64,000 nucleotides of DNA from Paramecium sonneborni (GCA_905182985.1 CAJJDN010000020.1:129272-193271), one strand, 5' to 3'. Counted from the stretch's first letter, positions 12,087 to 24,796 are shown. Notes: generated by a model not told the origin, from the sequence alone. Program-made: numbers and translations.

Positions 12087-12677
12087 ATGAATAACTTTCA
12101 TTTGAATTAAAAGTTTTTCAATTAAATTAAAGCTAAAACTTTTTAAGGTTTCTAATCTTTTTAGATTTGTTTTTGAAACTTGATGTAAAAAATAAATAGA
12201 TGAGAATATTTTAAATTTCTACAAACTAATTTTATTAATATTAATCAAAAAGCATTTGAATTGATAATTCTTTGTCGTTTATAACAACTTAAATAGAATC
12301 CTAAATAAATCAATTTTATTCTATAAGCCCATTTAATAAATATTATTTAATATCTCAAAAGAATATAAAAGGATTGTAAAACTATTATTGATCATGTTGC
12401 CAATAGGATGTCCAATCTTGATGTATTAGCAATAAATAGGAAAAGTGAGAATAGGCCATATATCAAATATATAGTCTTATGCAATTGCATTAAAAAAGTA
12501 ATTGAAAATTTTTTTTCCAAATAAACTCCTCATAGCATACATAATAATCATGCTTTTTGTTATAAAGTATCTTTATTTAAAATAAAATTAATAATTATTA
12601 TTTTGTTACATAATTTTTAATTGAGTTTTGAATTTTATTATAATTTAATTATCTTATTTGGAAAAAAATATAAATGA
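12087..12677 (+). CDS. Probable uncharacterised gene, 5' exons unresolved
   Basis: From about 12205 to TGA 12675-12677 one plus-strand frame stays open for more than 150 codons and has good coding texture: NINQKAFELIILCRLQQ, then RIQKDCKTIIDHVANRM, then VLAINRKSENRPYIKY. No ATG occurs in this frame after the preceding TGA, so upstream exons are needed. A candidate first exon starts at ATG 12087 (MNNFHLNQKFFNQIK) but I could not find a donor/acceptor pair that joins it in frame. Coordinates of the 5' end are therefore tentative. No family recognised. Confidence 0.4.
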
Positions 12678-13030
12678 AAATATAAAAAAACAAATTTTAA
12701 TGGTGGACTTATAATTTTAAGTATTAGTATATTTTTTTATACTATCCTACATATCAATATTAATTTATAATCTCTATTAGGCTGGTGATTTTGATAATAT
12801 GAAACATTTTTAATTAAACTATTTATTTTTCATATGAAGTTCCTGCTAAAAAATAAAAATAAGTTATTTATTTAAAATTATTTCGTTTTTTTTGATTAAG
12901 ATTAATGATCAAAAAAATAAAAAGATAAGTTAATGTATTATTTGTAGTTTATACTGAACTTTGATAATTTAGATAAATAAATTCCTTTTTATTTATGAGA
13001 ATTTAAAATTAATCTATTAAAAATTGACAA

Positions 13031-13458
13031 ATGATTATGAATCAGAATTAAGAAATTAAATAGATTGATATCAGTTTCAAGAGTTAATTATGCATTCAAC
13101 AAAAATATTCTCAATTATATATTATTTAGTTCAGCATTAAATATTTAATTTGTAAATAAGATAAAATTCATTCTTGATATTTTTAAGAATTTTAGATTTT
13201 GATGAAAAGCATAAATTTGTTAGCAAAGAAATATTGATGAGGATAAGAAAGATGTTTTAAAATCTGGAAAATAAAAATGAATTGAGAAAAGTAAAGACTA
13301 AATTTATAGATTTTAGTAAAAATGATAGGGATTCTAAGGATAATGTGTAGAAAATCATTGAAGAGAAGATTTAGATGATATATGAAGAATGCAGGTAGTT
13401 GAGATTAGATATAAATTAATATGAAAGATAACATTATAAATAAATAAATTAAAAATGA
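13031..13458 (+). CDS. Small charged protein, about 127 aa, overlapping the next start
   Basis: The 3' part is a clear coding stretch, about 85 codons with many Lys, Glu and Asp (YFDEKHKFVSKEILMRIRKM; NVQKIIEEKIQMIYEE), probably helical. The 5' exon from ATG 13031 (or 13037) joins it through an intron of 44 nt, longer than any other here, so the 5' structure is uncertain. The stop TGA at 13456-13458 overlaps the ATG of the EF-hand gene at 13455 (ATGA). No family recognised. Confidence 0.4.
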
Positions 13459-16400
13459 ATAGCATTGATAGTTATCAAAGCAAGGCAACAATGAATGCAT
13501 AATCAATAATCTCTAAAATAGCCACTCGAAATGGATAAGCAGAGTAAGCATATATAACTATATGTTAGCAATGGGTCATTAATAGCGGCTTTGGATGAGG
13601 AAACTGTCTCTGCTGCTTGGAATGCATTCGGTAATAATAAAATAAATATTATAAAGGTCTTCATGTTTCAAGATAATTGCGAATGGGAAGAGGAGTTGCG
13701 GTGAACAAATTTGGAACATTTTCTTTTAGTGCTCCAGATGTTATATTGGATGGAGTTACTAATCCAGTAGAAAGAGATAAACAGCCACGTTAACCAGTTT
13801 TTCTTGTAGCAAAGGTAGTTGATTAAATTAATGTAAGGAATTTGTTAATGGATTCAATCTAAAAACTGCTATAGCAATAGGTAGATAATTAAGGCCTTAC
13901 AAAGTTTAGACATCTGGTAAGATCTAACATGCTATTGTAAATTGGGCAGAAATAGCACTATATGCATCATAAAATAAGGATTCAGCTAAAATGGCTGTTG
14001 AAAGAGTAATTAAATCATTATCAGATATTGTTCGAAATGTACAAATATTAAATGATAATATTATAGAGGGATGTAGTTGAAGTAGAAATTCCATGTGTAG
14101 GTACATTCTTTGTTAAATCTCATTGTGCTGCTGTATAATTTTTAGAATCTCTTATGGAAAATTGTAAAGTAAAATATTGCATTGATATTCTCCTTTGTAG
14201 GAAATAACAAAAAGACCTTTGTCAGAAAGAAAATCAAAAGGAGATATGGGATTAACATAATAATACCTTTAATAATTAAGCAAGAGTTAACATCCTGAAG
14301 AAAATAATCTTATGATTGATGAGGGTGCCAGAAATTATTTAACTAATTCTCTTGGAATTGAATTACCTGACACAAGACCTAAAACTGCTAAAAATTCATA
14401 AGTTTCTAACAAAAAGGGAGGGCTTATGAGTAGAACTGTATAATATATTGATCAATAGTCTTTATAGATTGAAGTAAGACCTTCAACTCAATAGATTTCT
14501 AGAATGGGATTCTAAAAGTCAGTTAATGATAAAGTATATTCTTTAGAAAGATTAAAATATTATATTAGAGATCACGCATTAAATATTGAAGATGTAATAT
14601 CAAAAAAATTATATTATTTAGTCATTTTTAGATCTTTGTTAATAAGCATTTGGAAAAACAAGTGAAAGAAAAATTAGAATGAATTTCGATGACTTTAAAA
14701 GAGCTGTTAATAAAATTGATTTGCCTCTTAATGAAATTTAAATTATCACCTTATTTTAAACTTTAGATGTGAATAATGATGGATTCATTGATAAATTTGA
14801 TTGGCTCAAAGCTATCGTTGATAAAAGTATTATTTGATTTAAATTTAATAGAATCTCATGTTAATTATATAAAGGATGTTGTATACAAATTCTAAATTCA
14901 CACTGATGATTTATTATAAAGAATGAATTTGAATAGAGATCATCCTCCAGTTAATTTGTAATAATTAAAATTTGCTCTTATGCATTTAGATGAATCTTTA
15001 AACTAACATAAAGCGCTTAAAGTAGCGAAAGAAATAATGGATGGAAAAGAAACAATTAGTATGAGTGATTTATTAGCATTATTCAATACTGTTGAAGAAG
15101 ATGATAAAATGTATGATTTGTCTTGGTTTAAAGATACATTACATAAAATGAGAGGTCATTTAATTGATCCTTAAAAAATGAAAATCTTAAGATCTTCCTT
15201 TGAATATTTTGATGAACATTAAGAAGGTAATCTAGATACAGCAAATTTTAAGACTGTTTTAATGGAAAGTTCTTTGGGATTGAATGTTTAAGATATTAAT
15301 AGATTAGTACGATATCTTCCTAAAAATAGAGACTCATTAATTAATTATTATGATTTTATTTAAATGATTATGGATGTTAACAAATAAATGGATTAAAAAG
15401 ATACTGCTAAAGATCTTGTTGATTTTGCATAGAAAATTAGTAAGTATTTAACTTAAAAGAAATTCACTGTTATATAATTTTTATAATAAGTAAAATCAGG
15501 TTATGGTTCTTGTAATATTGAGTCTACTGCATAATATTTAGAGAAAAATTTGTTTACTTAATTATCTCATGATGAATGTTTAGAATATTGTAGAGAAATG
15601 GATGTAGATGGAAATGGTGTTGTTAGTGATGAAGATATGAATATATTCATAAAAAGATATTCATATTTTAATGTACGAAAAGATTAATCTTAAATTGAAC
15701 AGATTGTTGAAAATTTAAAAATTAAACCATAAACATCAGATAATTTATCAGCTATTGAAAAAACTTGTGTTTAATCTAAATCTATTGATTTGATAACTAT
15801 GGGATAAAAAAAGATGTTTTAATCTTTGGTTGATGGAATGAATTAATAAAAAAGTTTATTTCCTGTTGAGGAATTACCAGAATCTAAATTTGATTAAATT
15901 CTGAAAGATTTAAGAATAAAATTAAATAGAAAAGGAATGTCTTATGAAGAACTTTTCACATTTTTAGATACTGATCATAATGGATTTTTATCAATAAGTG
16001 AATTTTAAAATATTGATAAAATTATGACTCTAAGTTAACCAGCCAAAGATGGTTTTTTTGCCTTTATGGATAAATAGAAAATTGGATTAATAGATCAAAA
16101 TACTTTTGTTAAGTTTTTGAGTAAATCGATTATTTAATAAATGCCATCTCTATCAGAGGATGATTGGGATTGGGAATTGGAAATCTTATTTAAAATAAGA
16201 AATTGGTGTTAAAGAGAGAATATTACTATTGAAGATGCTTTTAGAACTTTTGATAAAGATTTTGATGGTTAAATAAACAAAGCTGATTTAAGAACATTTT
16301 TAAAAGATATATTAAAAATTGAAGAAAAAGAAATTACTGAAGCTAAAATAAATAGATTATATAAATTGATGGATTAATATAAAAGAGGAAAAATTACATT

Positions 16401-18311
16401 AATGGATTTTAGAAGATTTGTAGAAGAAGGATTTTTTTATGGTAAAAATAAATAAATATTTGGATAAACAACAAATTTATCAGCAAAATAATAATAGGAA
16501 TCAAGATCATCTTTTGATTGGAAAATGAATGCTAGATAATAAATAGGATTAATAATAAGTAGACATTATCCAAGTGTAAAAGAGTCTTTTGATATAGTAT
16601 CAGGATATCGTAAGAAATTAGTATTTTAGAAATTTAAGAAATGGATAGATGAGAAGAATGTTTTATCAGGATTTGATTTAACTGAAAAATTAGTATATGA
16701 GATATTTTCAGATCTTGATTCTCATAAAAAGGGATATTTAGTGGAATCTGATTGGTTAAATGCATTTGCATAATACAATTGGTAAGATTAAATGATTAAA
16801 GAAATTTAAGATGCTCTTTCTACATATTTTTCAAGTATATAAAATGCAATTCATTATTTTTAAATGGAACATAGTCATGTAATAACAAGAGAGAGTTTTT
16901 TTAAGGCTTTATAGGCATTATTTCCAAAAAGATTTGTAGAAGGTGATATTGAAACATTATGGACAAGAGTTTAGAAGAATGGATCATTAAGTAATCATGC
17001 ATTTGCACTGATATTTGGGAAAGGTGGTAAAGTTTATGAAGTTCCAGAAGGTTAATAATAACAATAAGTTATAAGACCAAAGACTCAAGGGTAATATTAA
17101 TTTATTAATAATATATTAGAGGCTTAAGTATATTACCAATGGATGAGAGAAATTAAGTAAATATAAATTTGTTAGATAAAATTAGAAGGTTTTTAAGAAA
17201 TTCAAATAAAAATATAACAGAATTATTTAAATAATATGATGCAGATAATACAGGGTTTATAACAAATTTGGAATTTCGTTAAGTAATAAGAAGTTTGAAT
17301 ATGGGTTTAACATTTTAAGATATTGATATATTATCAGCAATGCTTGATACGGATAGAAATAGTATGGTGAATTGGAGAGATTTTGCTAAGAGATTAGATT
17401 TTAGATAAGCAGATAATAAAATATTAGAGAGAGCAGCAATTCATTTATAAAGAGTGAATGATCATATATATCATTATTTATTATCTCCAAAAGATGCATT
17501 TAGATAGATAGATGCTTAACATACAGGATATTTAAGTTTTGATAAATTTAAGGATATGATAGAAATGTTATATAGATTGGCAACAGAGGATATTCCTCCA
17601 TTTGCAATAATAAAAGATTTATTTGAATTTATAGATAAAAGAAGAGATGGTTTACTTGATTTAACAGAATGGATGGATGCATTTTCTAAATTTTCAAATC
17701 CTAATGAAAAGAAAAGGTATATTAAATAAAATAATAAAAAGACCAATGAGTGCAAATGTAAGAATGAAAAAATCATCATAAAAATCATTAATGGCATAAA
17801 CTGATAAAGAATGGATGATAAAACATAGTGTTTAATCTCCATAATAATATGAAGGTTTAACAGATGATGGATTAATAAATGCAACAAATAAATTTAAAAC
17901 TTTTTTAAGAAAACCTGAAAGTAAATTGACAGCTTTATAATATGTTGGTAATTTTAAATATAATAATAATAAGAAAATGGTATTTGGGAGAGTTCTAAAG
18001 AATTTGATAGAACAATAAATGCAATAGGAAAGAATAGAAAATATCTTCTTGAAATATTTAAACATTTGACTTAGAATGGTCAGATTCCACTGACTGAAAA
18101 TGTATATTTATTTAAATAGATTTGTTAGTTAATAAAATAAGAAATGGATAAAATGCTTAGATCATAAGGAATCGTAGTAAGAGATGAATAATGGCCATAA
18201 TTAATATCTTGGTCTAAAAAGAATGGAAGAATAGATTATAAATTCTTACTTGAAGTATATAAAGATAGATTAAATGGTATGGATACCTAACCTAGAATGG
18301 GGGATGAATGA
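13455..18311 (+). CDS. Large EF-hand protein with N-terminal HU/CCDC81-like domains, 1529 aa
   Basis: Probable calcium-binding structural or ciliary protein. Residues ~20-260 form two HU-bundle/CCDC81-like units: ETVSAAWNAFGLHVSRQLRM, RGVAVNKFGTFSF, and later VVEVEIPCVGTFFVKSH. The rest is a chain of EF-hand pairs with loops DVNNDGFIDKFDW, DVDGNGVVSDEDM, DTDHNGFLSISEF, DKDFDGQINKADL, DADNTGFITNLEF, DTDRNSMVNWRDF and DKRRDGLLDLTEW; some lack a key Asp/Glu and may not bind Ca2+. Ten introns of 23-32 nt are needed and the spliced length is exactly 1530 codons. Ciliate relatives with this architecture exist, but I know no assigned function. Its start overlaps the preceding gene's stop, and its TGA is directly followed by the next ATG. 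Confidence 0.88.
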
Positions 18312-18883
18312 ATGAATGATGAATATTTATTAAAACAGCGGCCAATGTTATATTAATAATTAAATAAATATTTTAAAAAAGCCCTTACCAGCTTTTTAAA
18401 TCATAAGTCTTTTCCTAGATTGAATAAGTATCGTTTTCAATCTTATATATATTAGTGAGCAGTACCAAAAATAGAGTAAATAAAAAGTCTTAGACTGCCA
18501 ACAGTTCTAAGTGTCTCTTTGTTCCTAAAAATTAAGAACGAGAATAATTCAATATCACACCACCTTAGAAACATAAAGTATTTAATATATTTATATTATT
18601 TAAGAATCTACTTTCTAAAATTGAAGAATTGAATATAGATTCTAATTGTTCAACTGATAGCAGTCAACGTTAAGAAAATCTAAGTCCAGTCTATTATTAT
18701 CCTAAAGGAAAAGAACCTTGTGGTGAACTCTAAGTTATACTTAATGGTGATCTGATCTAAGTGATATCCTAAACAAAAAATAGGACAAAATCACGTAAGT
18801 TCAGTGATCAAGAAACCTATGCTATGAGTAATTTTATAGCTGGTCCTAAATGTCTTGAAATACCATTACCATAATTCCTTTGA
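18312..18883 (+). CDS. Uncharacterised protein, about 169 aa, directly abutting the EF-hand gene
   Basis: Opens MNDEYLLKQRPMLYQQLNKY at an ATG that immediately follows the TGA of the EF-hand gene and is in the same frame. The C-terminal half is clearly coding: NLLSKIEELNIDSNCS, PVYYYPKGKEPCGELQVI, and it ends AGPKCLEIPLPQFL, a Pro-rich short motif seen in many ciliate and PNRC-like proteins. A 27-nt in-frame intron lies near 18580. The first intron (from 18431) needs a CAG acceptor (35 nt) to reach the right frame, so that junction is uncertain; an alternative start is ATG 18348. Either a separate gene with no spacer or a readthrough extension. Confidence 0.6.
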
Positions 18884-19963
18884 TCACATAAATATCTATG
18901 GAATTATCTATTATTAATCAAAACATCTCAATTATACTGTTTAAATAACTCTCCAATCTCTATTCTCTATTCAACCCACTTTATTATTATTTATAACATT
19001 TCAATTACATTTCTCTTCCAATATTCATATAATCTAAAGCAAAAATCTAATTTAAATACCTCTTTTATACTAATACTATATTATACAATTTATTATCTAA
19101 CATCTTATCAATATATCATTACTAAATAATACTTAAATCCCTTTCACATTATATATCATCTCTTCTACTTCTTTTCATCTATTTCAAATATTTATACCAG
19201 AAATACTATTTCTTATAAATTATCCTTTAAGTTTTAAACCTTATTAAACCAAAATTAGTTACTTTGTATTTTTACAATTCAACATTTTATTTATTATAGT
19301 CTTGTGTTGATAATTTCAAGAATTTATAAATTCAATCTTAATTGTTCTCCTTTTAATTTATTTAATAAGTTTAAATTCTATCAATTCATTATGTCATTTG
19401 TTCCAAAATAATTTGTTTTTCATATAATTAGAGAGGATCAAAATACTTTTGCCAATTCTAGTATTATACTTATTATTATTATTTTATCTTTATTACCTTA
19501 AAAACTATTCTCTAAATTTCTTTTATCTTCTCCCAGAAACAATTTCCATTTTTCATTATTATTCCTAATATGTTTTATTAATGGTATGTTACACGTCTAT
19601 CTTTAACTTTTATATATCTATTTTTACCTTTAATATCTATGTTTTTATCTCAAAATATATAACTCCTTTTGTAATTCTAAAATAAAATAATGTAAAAAGC
19701 CTCAATCCTTTAAATAAGAATAGATATGATTATTTAATAATTTTATTATATCAACAAAAATAAAAATTAAGGGTTGGGATTTTTCTTTTTAATTGAAATT
19801 TCAAGTATTTTCTTATTTTAATAATTTTAAAATATCTATAAAATAAGTTTGATGTATTGAAATTAGTAGGAAATAAATTATAATAATAAATAGGACACCA
19901 AAAATGGAAAATATAATTTAAAACAATGGACAATCAAAATATTATAATTTTGTATATAACATA
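18884..19963. other. 1.1-kb convergent gap, no supported gene
   Basis: Lies between the 3' ends of a plus-strand gene and the minus-strand MAP kinase. C- and T-rich on the plus strand. Short minus-strand frames near 19390-19560 can be translated in three ways, none with support, so no gene is called. Confidence 0.4.
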
Positions 19964-21425
19964 TCAATCTCTATCTAGATCATCATCTGCTGTTGGATCA
20001 AACTATTATCATTAAAATAATTTACTATTTTTGCGTTTTCATTATTTACTATATGAGATATTAAACTTTATCCACTTTTTTTTTTTGCTTCATAAGATAC
20101 TTAGAAGTCTGGAAAATGATACAATAAAATTTCTTCATATAAAAGATCTTATAAATATTTATTTAATTTTTACCTTTTATTTATTCTCTTGTCATTTCAT
20201 ATTTTTCAAATTCAAACTCTAATTAATTGACTAATTAAGCACTTGGTTCATCTGCTTCAAAATGTAATTATGCCAAATATGGATGCTCTAAAGCTTATTA
20301 AACTGTAATTCTTTAATGATAATCAAATGTTAATAATTTTCTTAATAAATCCAAAGCTTTTTTAAGAAATAAAATGAATACCATTTTTAGAAGCATTTTT
20401 AAATAATTATTCTAAAGGAATTCCTTATTTTGGTCCAGTTTCTTTAATAACTTTCCTTAAATTATTTTAAACTTTTTCATCTTAAAAAGATTATATATAA
20501 GCTTCATTAGGTGTTCCCAATAATTCAAAAATTAATTTAACTTATCGTTTAGCTTAATTAATTTTATTAAAAAATACTTGAATCACCTCTCAAAAATGGT
20601 TTTCTTAATAATAACTCTGCCAAAATACATCCAACTGACCACATATCAACAGCAGGAGTATAATTCTTAAAACTCACTAACAATTCTGGAGCTCTATACC
20701 ATCTAGTTTCAACATAATATGTCATAATATTGGCATTATTTGATGAAGTTGGATCTGCCATTGCTCTACCTAAACCGAAATCACAGATTTTCAGATCACA
20801 ATTTCTATTTAATAATAAATTTCTTGGTTTCTAAATTAATTTTTAATAAAGAGATACTAAATCACGATGCAATATTCCTGCTGTATGTAAATATTTTAAT
20901 CCTCTCAATATTTAATATAAAAATAATTAGATATGTTCATCTGTTAAAACTTAGTCGCTTTTGATTACTTATGCTAAGTCTGTTTCTAATAATTCAGTAA
21001 CCATATAAACATCTTCAAATTCTTCTCTTGATTTTGGAAGAAGCAATGTTTTTAATTCAACTATCTAATATTATTCATAATTTTTTTACATTCTCATGTC
21101 TCATCAATCTAAGAATCTTTAACTCTCTCAATGTTCTCTTTGCATATAATCTATGTTCAAAAGCTCTTTCTATTTTTTTTATGGCCACTTATCTGTCCTT
21201 TTCTGTTTTTGCGTTCTTATCATCTGCTTAAATGACACATCCATAAGCACCACTTCCAACTTTATATTTTATTTAACTATTATTACTTATTTCTATAGGA
21301 GAATAATTATCTTCTAACATAAATGTATGCTCTTAAAGTTAGAATTTTTTCACTTTTTAGGATTTATTCTGATATTTAGCATATAACTCTATTATCTTTT
21401 ATGGTAATTTGAATTCTTATTACAT
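19964..21425 (-). CDS. MAP kinase (ERK-like), 436 aa
   Basis: Ser/Thr kinase of the MAPK family. Gly loop [15 protein letters not shown] lysine in [11 protein letters not shown], catalytic loop [17 protein letters not shown] in [10 protein letters not shown], and the MAPK P+1 region [14 protein letters not shown] followed by [13 protein letters not shown]. The activation lip reads T-Y-Y where ERKs have T-E-Y. The C-terminal tail ends ADDDLDRD. Six introns (23-27 nt; three end AAG) give 437 codons. I chose the start at 21425 (MQQEFKLPQKIIELY) rather than ATG 21320 because the extra 35 codons are in frame and protein-like. Input signals are unknown. Confidence 0.93.
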
Positions 21426-21735
21426 AATTATTATTTAATATAATTCTTTTTAATTTTTTTATGTATTTCATAATCTCATCAATATACTGAATTCTTAAAC
21501 TATTTGGTTACAAAAAATCTTTCTTCCTCTATTATTAACATCTAGACATAAATGAATATAAACCATTTTTTAAATCCCCTATGATATTGTTGACTAATTA
21601 TATACAAATCATTCAAATTCTTCTCACAAATTAACTCAAAAAAAAATATAACAATTTATTCTAAATAATTTCTAATACAATAAAATCATTAAATTTAAGA
21701 GTAATTAAATATAAGAAATTATACAAGTTTAATGA
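21426..21735. other. Spacer, nothing recognisable
   Basis: AT-rich region upstream of the MAP kinase start; short minus-strand frames only. Confidence 0.35.
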
Positions 21736-22193
21736 TCAATGATTTCCATTTAATTTAAAATTGTTTATTTATATGACTTAAATTAACTATTGAATCATCA
21801 CTGAATTCGTTTTTATTTATTTGAGCTAAACTTTAAAACAGTTTAATCTAAACACAAATTAATTTGCAAAAAAGATTTAAAAAAAAGATTTCAATTGTTT
21901 CATTTCAAATTCTTTATAAGTTTCAGAAATCGCTCTAATTCTCTTCTGCATTTCTTTTAAATCACTTCTGACTATATTTACATTCTTTGAATAGCTATTT
22001 AGAACATTAATAAGTAAAAAATCTCGAACATAAAATAAAAGTCTTCTGTATTGTAGTTTGGATCTTAAGATTAAATAGAGGATTAGCAAATTTAGATACA
22101 ATTTAGTAGTTACAATGATTTAGAGAAAGTATAGACATATATTGATTAGCTTTTGATTCACTAAGATTCATTGAAATCTAGATTAAGTTTATA
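21736..22193 (-). CDS. Possible uncharacterised gene, exon structure unresolved
   Basis: A minus-strand frame reads LQYRRLLFYVRDFLLINV, then NIVRSDLKEMQKRIRAISE and TYKEFEMKQLKSFF, with a helical charged look, and stays open to TGA 21738-21736. A possible first exon starts at ATG 22193 (MNLSESKANQYMSIL) in another frame; no normal-sized intron joins them. Could be a real small gene or a relic. Confidence 0.35.
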
Positions 22194-22611
22194 ATTAGAG
22201 TACTTCAATTTGAAAAGTATTTATTTGATCAATCAAAAAGACTTCGCTAAGAAATATCTTTTTGGATGTAAATGTGAATGCTGATGTTATAGAAATTAAA
22301 ATTATCAATTGTGATTTTACATTTTAATTATTGACATAAATCAAACCTAAAGTTAAGGTTTTTTTTCTTTCTTATTCAATTATTCTACATTATTTAAATT
22401 AATCTATTTGTTGTAACGAAATTCTTATAAAACAAAAAATTAAATAAATTTTACGAATGCAAATGATTATTTTGCCAGTTTATAATAATCAGTATAAAAT
22501 TCTATATCGTTTGGATGTCTTTAAATCAAATTAAAATATATCAAATCTTATTATATTTAAAATAATTCGTTTTTATAAACTTAAATATAAGAGGATTTTT
22601 AAATATTTTGA

Positions 22612-22846
22612 TCATTTAGTTATATCAAATCTATTTGAAGGATTTTGATTTTCAATTGGAATAAAATCAACAAAATTAGCTTCTGGAAAAATCTTTATTA
22701 AACCATTTCAAATTAAGTGTTACAGAATAAACAAAGTAATTTTCTAAAGCATAATTAAATACACGATAAATAATTTAGTATTATCGATAATCGATATATG
22801 GCTAGCATTTCTAAGTCACTAGAAATAGATAATAAAATTATCGCAT
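22612..22846 (-). CDS. Small uncharacterised protein, 67 aa
   Basis: Two exons joined by a 31-nt intron (GTAACACTT...AATAAAG). Exon 1 gives MRQFYYLFLVTQKCQPYID and FNYALENYFVYS; exon 2 gives IFPEANFVDFIPIENQ and ends PSNRFDITK. Spliced length is exactly 68 codons. Composition is far from the AT-driven background (Pro, Asp, Glu, Arg). Further along the same strand, down to 22341, another frame (RHPNDIEFYTDYYKLAKQ) may be an extra exon or another small gene. No family recognised. Confidence 0.4.
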
Positions 22847-22853
22847 AAACCAT

Positions 22854-23208
22854 CTTTTCTTTACAATAGAATTTATTGATACGAAAACAGACTACTATCA
22901 ATATTTTCGAATTTAAATTGTAATAATTTTATTTCTAAAATATTTGATAAATGGAAATGAAAAGTGAATACATTTTTAGTAAGATCCATATATAAAAAAG
23001 ATAAATGAAAACCTTCAAAAAAATAAATTTCTAGTTTCAAAGGAAAAACTCTACCAAAGCTTTAATTTAGAATTTATAAATTGATATGATTTATATAGTT
23101 AATATGTTCATAATCTCAAATGATATAAGTGAGTTGTCTAAAATGCTTTGCTACTATGAATTTAATTAAAAATTGAAATCAAAATTTTGGAATTACAAAT
23201 AATAATTA
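22854..23208. other. Spacer, nothing recognisable
   Basis: About 355 nt of AT-rich DNA between a minus-strand and a plus-strand gene; probably holds the promoter of the 23209 gene. Confidence 0.4.
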
Positions 23209-24678
23209 ATGATTGAATTATTCTTCCTCTCACTGATACTGAGCTTAGAAATTTAATGCAGTTAATATGAATTTAAGGTAGAAATTGGTTAGTTAAAAAC
23301 AGTGCTTGAATTAAATAATGCTACTAATGTAACTCTATCTGAAGAAAGTAATCACGAATTTTGTTGGGTTGACAATGAAAAAGTCTTCATAAATAAAACA
23401 TCTCTTTCGAACTATTTAGAACTTGATATTATGAATAAATACTATTATTTGTTGGCAACTTAAAATTTTATATGGGTACTTATGAACGATATGATTTTGG
23501 CTTAATTAACACATGATGGAATAATAACTAATTAGAAAAAAATTTAAGGTCATTAAAGCTAATTTAAAGGTTATTACAACGAAAAAAATGAAAATGCAAT
23601 TTTCTTGGTTGATTATCAGTTGTTAAACGATCCTTAAATTACATTTTATCCTGGTACTATTAAATTATATGATGGATTTCTATTTGCATTGAACAAATTC
23701 ATTTACGTTTATGATCTTTAAAATAATACAAATAAATATTTTGGACAAATAGATTTAACTAAATATCAAAAAATTATTGACTATGATTTAAAAAAAATTG
23801 ATGATAAGAAATATTACTTATATTTAATGGATTAACATCTTGGACTGAATATAATAAAGTTGCTTTTAAGATATAATAATATCAATTCTAAAGTAATATA
23901 TGCAGAATTAAACCCTCTATAAAATCCGAAATCATTTTTTTGTAATGAATATAATAGTTGTTATGGATTATATTATAGTCATGTGTATAAGATTTTAAAT
24001 TTTAAAATAAATTTCCTTGATAACAGCATTTCAATAGGTGAAATTTTATAGGAGGAGAATAAAATATTAAAATTAGTGAATGTTGGTGATATGATGTTTA
24101 TATAGTCTAAAAATAACCATAAAGTGTATCTTTATAATTCTTAAGAGATATAAAATATACAAATTTTGGGATTATAGTAAATATCTGTTGTGAATTCTTC
24201 GTTGATCTACGTAATTACAAATACAAAATTAATAAGATTATCACTTAATTATTCTCATCCTAAGATTATATGTTTTTGTGATGATAATGAAGCATGTCCA
24301 TAAATATATGATTATAAGATTAATTATAGGGATAAGATTAGAATGTAGAATTTAAAATTCACAGTGGAATTTTAAACATCTTTAGAAGATTAAATGAACG
24401 AAGTTTTAGTTATCATATTTTCAATAGTATTTTTATTTGGAAGTAATTTTGATCTTTATAAAAAATTAGTTTTATTGTTGATTTTTTGGGTAAATTCATT
24501 GAAAGCTTAAATTATTTTGTTGGAGGAAAAAATATAATAAGGATTCCAACATTTGTAAAAAAATAAATTACCAATATTTCACACCCTTGAAAACCTTGCT
24601 TTTACATTTCGAGGAGTGGAAACCTTATCAAAAAGAATCTAACAACAAGAATCTTAAGAAATGTAAGAGATGTATTGA
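23209..24678 (+). CDS. Secreted or membrane protein of unknown function, 489 aa, single exon
   Basis: Intronless 490-codon frame. It starts with a signal peptide (MIELFFLSLILSLEIQC) and has a strongly hydrophobic stretch near residue 400-440 (VLVIIFSIVFLFGSNFDL and KLVLLLIFWVN), followed by a short charged cytoplasmic-like tail. The ~380-residue middle has recurring short beta-like segments ending in Tyr-Asp or Val-Tyr (FIYVYDL; KVYLYNSQE), compatible with a beta-propeller-like lumenal domain, but no family is recognised. Four Cys lie close together in CNEYNSCYG and ICFCDDNEACPQIY. Absence of introns over 1.5 kb is unusual among its neighbours. Confidence 0.75.
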
Positions 24679-24796
24679 AACATTAAGATTTGAATATATC
24701 TAAATTGTATAATAAAATTTCTTAAATCTTATAAAATTGATTGGAAATATTTATATTTTAAATACAGATCTAACAATAAAAATAATTTAAAAATAA

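Noticed and set aside
12402..12620. Plus-strand frame from ATG 12394 (MLPIGCPILMYQQQ) with a C-terminal membrane-like segment
   Set aside because: It overlaps the 12205-12677 frame on the same strand, which is longer and has a better charged-residue pattern.
17516..18065. Two minus-strand frames (123 and 77 codons in the standard code)
   Set aside because: They are antisense to the large EF-hand gene, whose plus-strand reading is supported by EF-hand motifs and consistent introns.
21318..21320. ATG as start of the MAP kinase
   Set aside because: The in-frame region upstream to ATG 21425 is protein-like and adds a plausible 35-residue lead; kept as an alternative only.
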